Source: Syncephalastrum monosporum B8922
Taxonomy: Eukaryota > Mucoromycota > Mucoromycetes > Mucorales > Syncephalastraceae
Length of the DNA: 64,000 nt
Direction of reading: 5' to 3'
NCBI GenBank assembly: GCA_000697355.1
Contig: JNEN01001228.1
Location: 124,001-188,000 of the forward strand
Part shown: in pieces, positions 50,440-59,736 of the stretch
Numbering within the stretch: position 1 is the first letter of the stretch
How the letters are laid out: each line of letters starts with the position of its first letter
Position numbers and translations under genes: made by a program
Notes under the pieces: model-generated
Told to the model about the DNA's origin: nothing
Seen by the model: the letters and a program-made list of their open reading frames with translations, nothing else
Databases searched by the model: none

Positions 50440-51993
50440 ATATATTTCCCCTTCCCTATTTTTAAACTTTTTTTGTCCGCTTTACCTTTCCATACCACCA
50501 CCACCATCCTTTTTAGTACAGAATTACGTCACTTGCATCTCCCAAAAACGACACCAAAGTTATGAAGCATACGAATATAAAGTTATTTTGAATGCTAGAC
50601 GTTTTGGATTGCTTTTCTATGATGATGCAGAATATCTTGCAGGTGCAAGTAACATACTATATTAAGAGATTTGTGACATGGCCCTTCATCTCTAGACCAT
50701 TTATATCTAAATTGTTTTGTTTCTGCTTTGGCCTCTAACTCTAGACTTACAGAAGTCATGTATCTGGCGCCATGCGGTATGTGCACGTACGCGGGTGCGC
50801 ACATACGCGTTCACCTCCTTGTTTTTCAACTCGTTTTAGTTGGCCAAATGATGACCTCATTCTGTCACACCAACTGAACGTCAATGAAAATAAGCCGTAC
50901 AGTTAGGGAAACTAACGCAGCGATAATAAGGGTATGTACAACCCCCTAGCCCCTCAACAGGTGTCATTCAACGCAGACAGGCTGACATGTCCACAACACC
51001 TGCTACTAGTATCACAACAAAAGCTTTATTATGCTCCTGTAGGGACTGATACGATTTCGATGAGGACCTTGGGTAATCGGCGATCACATCATCCTTTTTG
51101 GGGGAGTGAACGGGGGTGGTCAGGTTTAAGGGCAAGTGAGCATGAAGATGAAATGAGCTCAACAAAACGACCAGCGTAGTGCACGAACCCAATCTAGATG
51201 GCCTGTTCCCCCCCCCAAAGGTTCCATCACAAATAGTGACTGTAATCCCCCCAAACAAAGCACTTTTAGGAGTGCACGCACGTATTCATCATATAATACG
51301 TACGTACACAATTCCTAAACGACAAAAGCATGCCACATGACGACATTTCTCGGGGGTGACAGAGCGCCCTTGCTTCCTCGTCGTGAACCGAAAGGACAGA
51401 AAAAGAGTATAAGTTTGGATATGCACCATAATCAACTAACTATAAATGGTTAAGCATGCCGGTGAGTCGGTTCCCTCACACTCTCTTTGGTCCAGCCAAA
51501 TTCTCAACAGGCTGAACACAGAAAAAAAAATCGCGATTATCCATTTTGAGAACTAGGATCATATTATTATAAATCCAAAACGTAATATCCGTTGCAAACG
51601 GGTCATAAGATTACCACTACTAAGAGATGACGGCTTGACTTGATCAAGAGTATGTAAATAATAATAATAGAAAAGAGTGCGAGAGGGAAGGGAAAAAAAG
51701 AAGACAGGGATTTCTTTTTCTGGGATTGCTGCGATTTGTGTGCCTATAGTAAGTCTGCTCACCAGTGTGTGAGGAATAATAATTGCTGGGATGCGCGCAA
51801 TGAGAGGAGAAATTGGGGGTTGTCCAGGATAGGGGTGGTAATACACTTTTTTAAAGATGACATATACATAGTGTTTTTGTGGCAAATGTAAGAGAAAAGA
51901 GAGAACAGGGAGGAGGAGGGGCAAGCAGGGTATGTGTATGCTGTGGATGGGGGATTTCCAAGTCCCAAAGGTTGAATGAAGGATATGTACAGT
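50440..51993. other. Convergent 3' intergenic region
   Basis: About 1.55 kb between the stop codons of PCK1 and the WOPR gene. It contains a run of nine C near 51210. Nothing coding is supported; it presumably includes both 3' UTRs. Confidence 0.5.
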
Positions 51994-52941
51994 CTAAAGG
52001 CGTAGCTGGCCTTGGAGAGCTTGTAGTTGACGGTGATCTTCAGAGGAAGACGCGACGGCGCACGATGGTATTAGTAGCGTTGAGACTTGCGTAGGTGCGT
52101 TTGAACAGGCAGGCGAGGGAGGCTGGAAAGGGGATGACGAGAAGAAGGAGGGAGGATCTGCATGCTGCTGATACAGATAACGCTGCTGCAATGCTGGCGC
52201 CTGCTGGTGCTTGTGCTGTTGAAGCTCCTGCGCCTGCGCAAGCGGTGGCGACGACCACAATAACGACTGGTGCTGTTTGGCAGGCGGGTCAGAGAATTGA
52301 GGAGATGGGAGATCACTGCACAAGTCTTCATCCAATGATAACGGAGAGTTCGAAAGCGAGGGTGGTGAGGGCGATCTTTGCGAGTCTTGCTTATCATGCT
52401 GCTGAGCGGTCCGGCGCATGGAATGGAGGGCAGCCGAATGGCCCCCGCTTGTCTCGAGGGGGTTGAGCTCAGGATATAGACCTTTGGGGACTTGGATATG
52501 CTCAAAGCGAGAATCAACGGTGGGTTGCATTAGACGTCCAGAGAGGATATCAGCCTTAGTGTAGTAAGAGATAAGGTGCAGTTTTTGGTTGTTGGCTGTA
52601 CAGATGGAGAAACTTTGTTTGATGAGGCCGTCAGACTTGTACGAGTAAGCAGGTGCGTTTTTGGAGCCTAGGCTGCGACGGGGTCTCCTTTTTGTGTCGA
52701 GTTCGCGGTATGTCAGGAAAGAGCCAAGGACACGGGAAGGTGACCACGTCCGGCCGTCTGTCCATCGGCGCATGCCGGCTTCACGCTCGTCCCAAGCAAA
52801 TACGGAGCCCGAGCGAATGTGCACTCGCTCCTTGGAGGATAGGCGGCGCTGAACTCGGTTGAGCTGACCTCGTCTGCAAGCCTCGAAAATCGTAAGTGCA
52901 TCCTGTGGCGTCTTGATATGTCCAATGTATGTTTCCATCAT
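51994..52941 (-). CDS. WOPR-domain transcription regulator (Gti1/Pac2/Wor1 type)
   Basis: A fungal-specific DNA-binding regulator of the family that includes the morphology and development regulators Wor1, Ryp1, Gti1 and Pac2. The single exon gives about 315 residues. The WOPR N-terminal half begins at the start codon with METYIGHIKTPQDALTIFEA followed by CRRGQLNRVQRRLSSKER and GSVFAWDEREAGMRRWTDG. The second half carries WSPSRVLGSFLTYREL and SDGLIKQSFSICTANNQKLH, then LISYYTKADILSGRL. The C-terminal third is Gln/Ser/Pro-rich and low in complexity, like activation regions in this family. The ATG at 52941 is preferred because the frame's longer extension begins with a non-ATG codon. Family position between the Gti1/Pac2 and Wor1 branches cannot be set by eye. 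Confidence 0.93.
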   Translation of the reverse strand: MMETYIGHIKTPQDALTIFEACRRGQLNRVQRRLSSKERVHIRSGSVFAWDEREAGMRRWTDGRTWSPSRVLGSFLTYRELDTKRRPRRSLGSKNAPAYSYKSDGLIKQSFSICTANNQKLHLISYYTKADILSGRLMQPTVDSRFEHIQVPKGLYPELNPLETSGGHSAALHSMRRTAQQHDKQDSQRSPSPPSLSNSPLSLDEDLCSDLPSPQFSDPPAKQHQSLLWSSPPLAQAQELQQHKHQQAPALQQRYLYQQHADPPSFFSSSPFQPPSPACSNAPTQVSTLLIPSCAVASSSEDHRQLQALQGQLRL

Positions 52942-53920
52942 CTTTAGCTTTTTTACTTGAGACAAAAAAGAGAAAAGCGGAAAAGGGAAATGTCTGGGAA
53001 AATACTGCCATCTTCAAAAAGTGCGGGTTTTTATATTTAAGGGGTCACAAACCTAAATTGCGTCAAGAAAAAAATGCGGTTTTTCATGCGCCTTCGCCTG
53101 GGCAATCGCCACAAAAGCCCATTTTCCCGATTCAGAACAAATCGATAAAAACTGTCCACTGCACTTTTACGATTGCTAGTTTCCCTCTTAACCCGCCATT
53201 TGTCCAATCACGCGCACTCTCCATATTCTAAATCCCTTTCTCCTATCTCAAAACATACTATACGCTTTTTAGCTCCTGCTCCCAGATTCATCCATTCTCC
53301 CATTCTTCCTTTATGCTGAAACCGGCGCTAAGCTCGTGCTAAAGACGCATATCACACCGGTGTATGCACAACACCATGAAGACACAACCACTATCGCGGA
53401 GGTGGACAAAATGGGGGGAGGGAAGCAAACGAATAAAAAAAATGGCTATGGTGAAAAGCCAAGTGATAAAAAACGCACTTTTTTTCAGCGTTCTTTCGTT
53501 TACCACCATTTTCTTCGATGGCGTTCCGCGACACAAATAAATGGAAATTTGTGGATCCCTTGCTTAAACCACACGAAAGCAAAGCGAAGGTGAGAGACGA
53601 TTTACTTGCGTACACGCGCATTAGGTGCTGAGCGACACCATCACCTCTCCGTGTTAATTTTTTTTTCCTGTAGAACTCGATCGAAAGCTTATATTCTATG
53701 CAGGTGAAAAGCAAAGATAGGATAACAGGACTTTACAATATATCCCCCAAGTCTCGAATTTCGATGAGGTGCATATTTTTTCCGTGATGTTTGTCATAAT
53801 CCTAAAGTACGGCAGGATATCAGGAAACCGACAAGAATTCGGTCTGATCCTTTTTGCGAAAAACGGCTTAAACTCCAAAAAGACCAATGCTTCCACACTG
53901 CTGGGTGTGCAAGGGCAACC
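52942..53920. other. Intergenic region
   Basis: About 980 bases upstream of the WOPR gene and downstream of the ceramidase gene. Regulators of this class often have long 5' regions, so it may be mostly promoter and leader. No coding sequence is supported. Confidence 0.45.
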
Positions 53921-55456
53921 TTAATTTGTCTTGTCTCGGGATCGCACGTAAGGTATAAGCTTGGCAAAATACGCGATGGAAGGATTATCAGACAGTGTAC
54001 TCTGATGACCACACGCCACGAAGAAGTAATGCAAGCTCATACACATCTATAATAGAAAGATAAACGTAAATGAGTACAGTCAAATACATATAATCTTAGC
54101 CAGTGAAAATGGCGACTTCTGTTTTGTCCTGAGTATTTGGGTATATCCACACAACCCACGCGGAACGTGCGCAAAGCACTCACACTCACGGCACACCTCC
54201 TTTTGTAGCCATCACAGGAAATTGTTCAAAGGAAAACTTACCAAGACGTGCCACCTGTTCGACAAAAAAATAGAAATGTGCAAATGACGATATGTCGTGT
54301 TTCATATTAGCCCATGTTCTCCTTTTAGTAATGGGGGAAAACTTGCCAAGCATGAAGCTGCGGGTTAAAAAGACCTGGCGTGTCGTAAATGAAGCACATG
54401 TTCTTGTCAAACAGCCACACGGCAATGGCAAGCACCAGAAATTGAGCGCCTCTGTGGAAAAGTCTGGTGATCTCCTGCTTATCGTTTGCTGCACGGTACA
54501 TTTTCCACACGAACCAAAGGCAACTCCACATGACACCGCCAAACCTAAAGCACCATAAAGCGAAAAATACTGAGTCAGTCAAACATGGCAGACAATCTAA
54601 AAAAAAGATGTGGCCATAGCACGAAAACAAATACGTACGACGTTTGAAACATGAAAAATTGGGTGGTACCTTGCGACTGGCTGGTCACGTAAGTCGCTAG
54701 ACCACAGTATAATGTGATCGCTAACGTGTACAGCCATCCTTGGTAGCCGTACTCAGCCAAGAGAACCCATAGTAGATAACAAGCAGTCCACACCATTGGA
54801 ACCTTAGTACATCATCCCGAAAACAAAAAATTGGATTTTGAGAACGCAGGTGTGTATGAGTCAGCTGACGATTGTGCTCCTTTCCTGCTGTTTTACCTCG
54901 TCCCACATCTGATGCTCAAACTGGAGTGTCGCATGAAACAGTACACTGTAATAGGGTGGGGGGAGAATAAAGAAATAAGAATCCAGAAAATCATAGGTAT
55001 CCCCTTATTTGATATTAAATAACAGTAAAGCATGCACTATACCTGCCAATACCAACAACAACAATGAGGAGATAAGCGAAGGATAAACGCCAACCTAAAG
55101 ATTTACGGTGCAGCACCACGCCGAGGGCCCCTAGAGCAACCATTGCCAAACTCTATTCCCATTAGTCTTTTTTTTTTTGTTTTCTTCCATCAATTCTTTT
55201 TCCTCATTGCCTTTTTTCTCACAGACTTCAGTCTTGTGCCCATCATCCATGCGTGTTTTTTCTACTTACTGAGACAGTATTCCAGAACTCGGCAATGTAC
55301 TGCGTATGCGTGTAGTTTGCTTCACACCTGTGCCCATAAAAAGTCAATACCAATAATTGCTGTTACATACCTGTTTTCGCACACTACAGCCTCTATTATG
55401 TATGCTTACCAATCGACAGAGCTCGTAACCGGCCCCCAGAAACCGTCATTGCTCAT
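53921..55456 (-). CDS. Alkaline ceramidase (Ypc1/Ydc1/ACER family)
   Basis: A seven-transmembrane zinc amidase of ER/Golgi membranes that cleaves ceramide to a sphingoid base and fatty acid. Eight exons: 55456-55410, 55327-55270, 55152-55043, 54945-54897, 54802-54639, 54544-54347, 54254-54242 and 54046-53921, giving 254 residues with all phases consistent. Signatures: GFWGPVTSSVDWCEANYTHT, YIAEFWNTVS, VLFHATLQFEHQMWDE and VPMVWTACYLLWVLL. The C-terminal zinc site NPQLHAWWHVL has the two histidines spaced as in the family; with the HATL histidine they complete the Zn triad. Exon 7 is only 13 nt and encodes WHVL. The intron before it has a GC donor (GCAAGT). The C-terminus (HYFFVACGH, then LIPYVRSRDKTN) fits the family. 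The gene runs divergently from nothing nearby; its 5' end faces the small gene at 55809. Confidence 0.93.
54242..54254 (-). other. 13-nt microexon bounded by a GC-AG intron
   Basis: Exon 7 of the ceramidase gene (G, TGG, CAC, GTC, TTG). The preceding intron 54346-54255 begins GCAAGT and ends CAG; the following intron 54241-54047 begins GTAAGT and ends TAG. The microexon carries the second histidine of the HAWWH zinc site. Confidence 0.85.
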
Positions 55457-55808
55457 CTTGGAATTGGAGGAAGATGTCTTAAACAATGGTGCCGAGGGAA
55501 GAAAAACTCGTCGACTATATGTGAATTTAATTTTCCATGGCCGCCTGCAGTAACCTTTTTTTTTTGTTTTCATTTGATTTTCTCTGAGCTCACATCCGCT
55601 GTGTATCATTGATTAAACTTTATCCGCGTCTTTTAGTGGGATATGCAACAGCACAGAACTTGTATATTGTCAATGCAATGCACAGATGGAGGAGGGGATA
55701 AAAGAAGGTGAGGGGAGGGAATCGTGTTAATCAAACTGTGTATATTTACAAAAGATAGCAGCGGGTAAACATGGACCGACGAATGACGACGGAATAATGA
55801 GGTCATCA
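55457..55808. other. Intergenic gap
   Basis: About 350 bases between the ceramidase start and the stop of the small gene at 55809. It contains the ceramidase promoter; nothing else is evident. Confidence 0.45.
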
Positions 55809-56139
55809 TTAGCGCTGATAGATGGTGTAGGTTTCGGAACTCTGTGGTGGCGGCATCGCTTGCGAAGATTTGCCCAGCAGGGTGCTCCTCCGACTCGACT
55901 TTGGAGGAGCAGCGGTGCGGTCGTAAAACCCATCGTGGTACGTTTGTTGATAGTATTGCTTGTCTGGAAAATAACAACATACAAAGATAGAAATGCGCAT
56001 ATTAATTATACAGCACAAATCACCATTGTTTTACACACAGACCTTGTGGCTCGTACCCACAATACGAGCGCCTTTTTGTGTACTTTGTTACACGCCACAC
56101 TTCAATCTGCGTCTTGAGCTTGTCGATAAGAGAGCCCAT
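55809..56139 (-). CDS. Small basic protein of 83 residues, unknown function
   Basis: Two exons, 56139-56043 and 55963-55809, join with a GTCTGT...CCAG intron to an 83-residue protein. It begins MGSLIDKLKTQIEVWRVTKY, continues TKRRSYCGYEPQDKQYYQQ, contains YHDGFYDR, and ends SSETYTIYQR. The N-terminal amphipathic helix followed by a KYTKRR basic patch and a Tyr-rich segment looks like a conserved small protein rather than chance. I recall fungal small proteins with a similar helix and YTKRR patch but cannot name a family. There is no signal peptide or membrane segment. The gene sits between the ceramidase and the GT49-like gene on the same strand. Confidence 0.6.
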
Positions 56140-56314
56140 ATATACTGTATAACTGGCCAAGAAGAAAGAGGAAAAAGGAAAGGGGTGAAGAAGGAGCTCC
56201 TCAAGATTAAGTGTAAGAAAAGGAAAAAAGAGAAGAGAAAGAGAAAACGAGCACCGTGCTTGGCAACGAAGCACAATCTGGCGGGCTGTTTTTATTTTTT
56301 TTTCCAAAGATTTT

Positions 56315-57969
56315 TTAGCCGAGTGTGGATGGCGAGGTTGCAGGCGACCCCAAGCCAAAATTGGTATCGGTCGATCGACGGACAGCGCGGCGACGTCCAG
56401 CTGCCGAAATCATCTTCTCCTTGCGAAGGCTACCGAGCGCTTTTGCACACTCTTGCTGGACATGGTCGGCCTTGTTATCATCAAATGTGTTGTCCTGGTC
56501 AAACTGACGGGCGTAAAAAACGCACTGCTCGATGCGATAGTTTTTGTACATGGACACTTGCATTTGCCGCTCGTCCAGCGAGAGCTTATTTTCGGGCTCC
56601 TGCCCCGTCCGCACAAGGTAGTCGTTGGGCAGAACGTAAATATCAGCGCCTGCGAGATAGGTTGCATACAGACATGCTGAGACCTCGTCAGCGAAACGCT
56701 CCTCGCACCACGGATGATCATCTCGTCGCATGATCGTCACGGGGCCATAATGGTAGTCGTACGCCGGTAATTTGTAGGGTTCAGTTGCTTCGCGCCAAGT
56801 CGCGTACGACGTAGGACCTTGATTCAACCGCCAGTGGTAGTCGAGAATACCCATTTGGCCCTGGTCGGCTGCGACGACCATGTCCGCTTTCGTGGTGGGC
56901 CAGACATCGGTCACAGCACGCTTGCTGCGCGGGAAGCCAAAGGTGGGAACAACCAAGACATGGCCGTTTTGCAAGAGGTCGGCATAGTCGACAACAGCAT
57001 CCTTGACGGTTGGGGTCATCCAGAGGGTAGTAACAGGTACCAAGGCGACGGTGGAGGTACGGCTGAATAGACGGGCTAGGTTCCGACCCTCCTGCATGCC
57101 GGCTCCAGTACCTGTACTGGTCGCGGTGGTCTGGGCTGTGGGACGCACGACAAGGTGCAGATCAACATGACGATGCAGGGACGCGTGCGTTTCATAGTCG
57201 TGCCTCAGCTGAGAGAGATGTTGCACCACTGCAGCAGATCCTAGGCCACCGCTCTGGGGAGGGGTTGTAATCTGTAGGGTTGCGGATATGGGACCTTGCC
57301 ATTGCTCGGCCAGACGAATCAAGTCCGACCACTCATCCATCGTGAGGACGGTGGTCAAAGTTAAGCCCGTTGGTGGCGTGGAGGCCGTGAACCAGTAGGG
57401 ACGGATGTGGTCCATGCGCACCATCGACTTGCTAAACATTTTACCTAGTCGCAAGGACGTCGTTACTGAGTTTAGCGGGGAGTCATATTCGGACACGGAG
57501 GCAATGGCGGCTTTGGAAAGTGGGGATGACGAGGAAGAGGAAAAAAGATCGACGGCTTCTGCTGGTGATAAAAAAAAAGTCAGTTGTCAAAAGGACAAGG
57601 AATAAACGCACCCATAATAAATCAGGCCTATCATGCAGGAATACATGAGGTCTTAATGGGCTCTATGCACGTACTGTGGGAGGGAAGATGGGCGGATCGC
57701 TGACCAGACAATGAGGACAAGAGGTGGACAGTGGTGAGAATGATGCTGGAAACAATGTACAGCCAACCCATCCAGCGCACGATTCGCAGACGCAATAGCC
57801 GTCGAAAGGTGACGAGAGCCGCGGAGCTGGAGGGAGACGAATTATGTTTGGTGTGTGCAGGTCGACCCGAAGGGGGGCATGCCGTCGTAAGCGATGGCTT
57901 GCGTTGGTGGAGTGCTTTCGGTTGGGTTGGCCGGGTCAGAGTCGTCTCGGTGGATCGAGGAGGTACCAT
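56315..57969 (-). CDS. GT49-like (LARGE/B4GAT1-type) type II membrane protein, metal site apparently lost
   Basis: Exons 57969-57675 and 57561-56315 give about 513 residues. A short Pro/Ser-rich cytosolic N-terminus is followed by a single transmembrane anchor (WMGWLYIVSSIILTTVHLLS), the layout of Golgi glycosyltransferases. The luminal part shows family 49 landmarks: the WQGPISATL motif, RNLARLFSRTSTVALVPV, HVLVVPTFGFPRSK, NQGPTSYATWREATEPYKL, DYHYGPVTIMRRDDHPWCEE, RFADEVSACLYATYLAGADI and YVLPNDYLVR. In LARGE the segment aligned with VALVPVTTLWM contains the DxD metal-binding motif; here it reads VTT (residues about 275-277). The histidine following VLPNxYxI is Arg (about 416). So the fold is clear but glycosyl transfer is doubtful. 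The acceptor and role in this fungus are unknown. The ATG at 57969 is used because the frame upstream begins with a non-ATG codon. Confidence 0.8.
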
Positions 57970-58892
57970 CGGTGAGAATAAATACGTAGTCAAGAGTATG
58001 CGAGGACGAAAGAAGATACAAGCGTGATATGCAAAAGGAATGGAGTGAGTCGTAATAAGATGAAATGAAATAGGGAATGGGACCGGCCTCTCGGTTAGGA
58101 TGCTCGCCTTGACCTCTTCTATTACAGCTGATGAAAGAACAAGGAAAAGAAAAAGAAAGAGAAAAGGAAGAAACGGTTTGTGAAATAATTATAGTAATGG
58201 GGGGTGTTGGTTTGCGCGGAAAGGACTGTTAACTGACTGACTGACCGGCGGACTGACTAGCTAACTGGCTGACAGACAGACTGACAGACAGACAGACTGA
58301 ATGAATGAATGAATGAATAAATGACCGGATTGATAGACTCGAGCTGGCTTTTCACTTACTGGGTGGAGAGATGGGTTCGAACAAGGGAGAGATCGAATCA
58401 CTGGTCGGTGACACAAAGCGGACTGGCAAACAATCAGAAAAAGCACTTCGACACGTGGATCAAGGCGATCCATAGCCTTCCTGCGTTTCCTGCTCATCTT
58501 ACACACCATGCTAGGATAGGGAAGTCTTTTATATTATTTGCATATGTGCATATTCCTCCAACATCAATTTAGAGAAGCAATTGCGTGCCGTTACTTGCTC
58601 CTTGGATGTATGTATGTATGTATACATGTGCTAATTATAAAAATTGTGTAGGAAAGCCCCAAATGAGCGACCCCTGACGGCCTGTGGTGCACAGACAACG
58701 ACGCTTATATTTCACCCGCGCGTAGTTCTCGTCAGTCTTTTCTCCATGGGTCTCCAATTTATCTTGCTTCATTGAGTGTAAGGCACGCATATCTCAGCAA
58801 CAAAAGCAGCAGGTTTGTGCAACATACATGTTTCACTCTCATTTTGTCTAAAACAAACCCTCTGCTCTGTTTCTATCAGCATCCACGTTTCG
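57970..58892. other. Divergent intergenic region
   Basis: About 920 bases between divergent genes. It contains the tandem-like repeat at 58231-58320 and a (TATG)n run near 58605-58622. No coding sequence or convincing tRNA was seen. Confidence 0.5.
58231..58320. repeat. Imperfect CTGA/ACAG/AATG tetranucleotide repeat
   Basis: An array of degenerate tetramers: ACTGACTGACTGACC, then GACAGACAGACTGACAGACA and finally four to five copies of GAAT. The change of unit from CTGA to CAGA to GAAT suggests repeated slippage with substitutions. Confidence 0.8.
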
Positions 58893-59569
58893 ATGCGTTT
58901 TCGATTTGACACGAGGCAAGCGGTTGTGGCACCATGCAGTCGCTGTTTCCTTTTCTTCAGACAGTCTCGGAGCCTTTCAACCGCCACAGTTGAGCCCAGC
59001 CCCGGTGCTGCTCGCAAGCGACCCACCCCGATTCTTCTCCTTCAAATGTGAGTCATCTGCAATCAATCCTCTCAGAAACGGCTCACTGAGCATGAAATCG
59101 CGCGTTTCCAAAAAGTCAGGAAGAAAAAACGGCATCTCCGTGGAACGCTTCGTTATGGCAAAGTCGTTTCGCCCAGCTCGGTTATCAGTCGACCTTAGCC
59201 CAATACCAGCAGCGAACACACACGCCATTGACAGACACCACGCTCAACCAGTGGTACGATGAATTGACAGCGACGGTCGGACAGCAGCATTTTTTCCCGC
59301 CTATGCTTCTCGCCCACAATGGCCCAGCGTGGCGACTGGCTCAGAAATATGTCTCCAACAAACCCGTCACGGCCCTTGTTCTTACAGGGACTGATCAGCC
59401 TGACCTTCAAGTCAAATCGTACGAATTCGAGCCTCAAATTGACATCCTTGCCGCTACCCATACACCGCCTGCATTTCTTGAAGGCATGGTCGACCAGGTC
59501 GTGCCGCATAAGGACGAGGAGAAGTGCATCGATCAAGTATGCGAATGGATGGACGAAGTGGGAATATGA
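58893..59569 (+). CDS. Predicted mitochondrial alpha/beta-hydrolase-like protein, nucleophile Ser missing
   Basis: Exons 58893-59047 and 59116-59569 join to 202 residues. The N-terminus (MRFRFDTRQAVVAPCSRCFL, then RQSRSLSTATVEPSP) is Arg-rich, lacks acidic residues except one Asp, and has an RSLSTA-type cleavage region, as in mitochondrial presequences. The body resembles a compact alpha/beta hydrolase: a first strand PTPILLLQ, SLWQSRFAQLGYQS, then PPMLLAHNGPAWRLAQKYVS followed by the strand VTALVLTG, and a C-terminal VVPHKDEEKCIDQVCEWMDE that matches the usual His-Asp region. At the nucleophile elbow the expected G-x-S-x-G is AHNGP, with Asn (residue about 120) in place of Ser. The joined length is short for a hydrolase. 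I cannot name the family further. The 68-nt intron was chosen since it alone keeps the frame. Confidence 0.65.
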
Positions 59570-59736
59570 GATATATGTATACTGTATATGTATGAGTAGA
59601 TATGCATAGAAAATGTGGGATGGGGTTTTCGAAACAAAAAGGGTTATACTATAGTGGGGAAATGACGGGCTGACTGTGGTGGGGGGGGCCAAGACGTACT
59701 CGACGAATACATGATTTTAAACAAAAATAATGGGAT

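Noticed and set aside
58080..58140. tRNA-like segment (GGCCTCTCGGTTAGGATGCT)
   Set aside because: It recalls a D-arm but no anticodon stem, T-arm or acceptor pairing follows.
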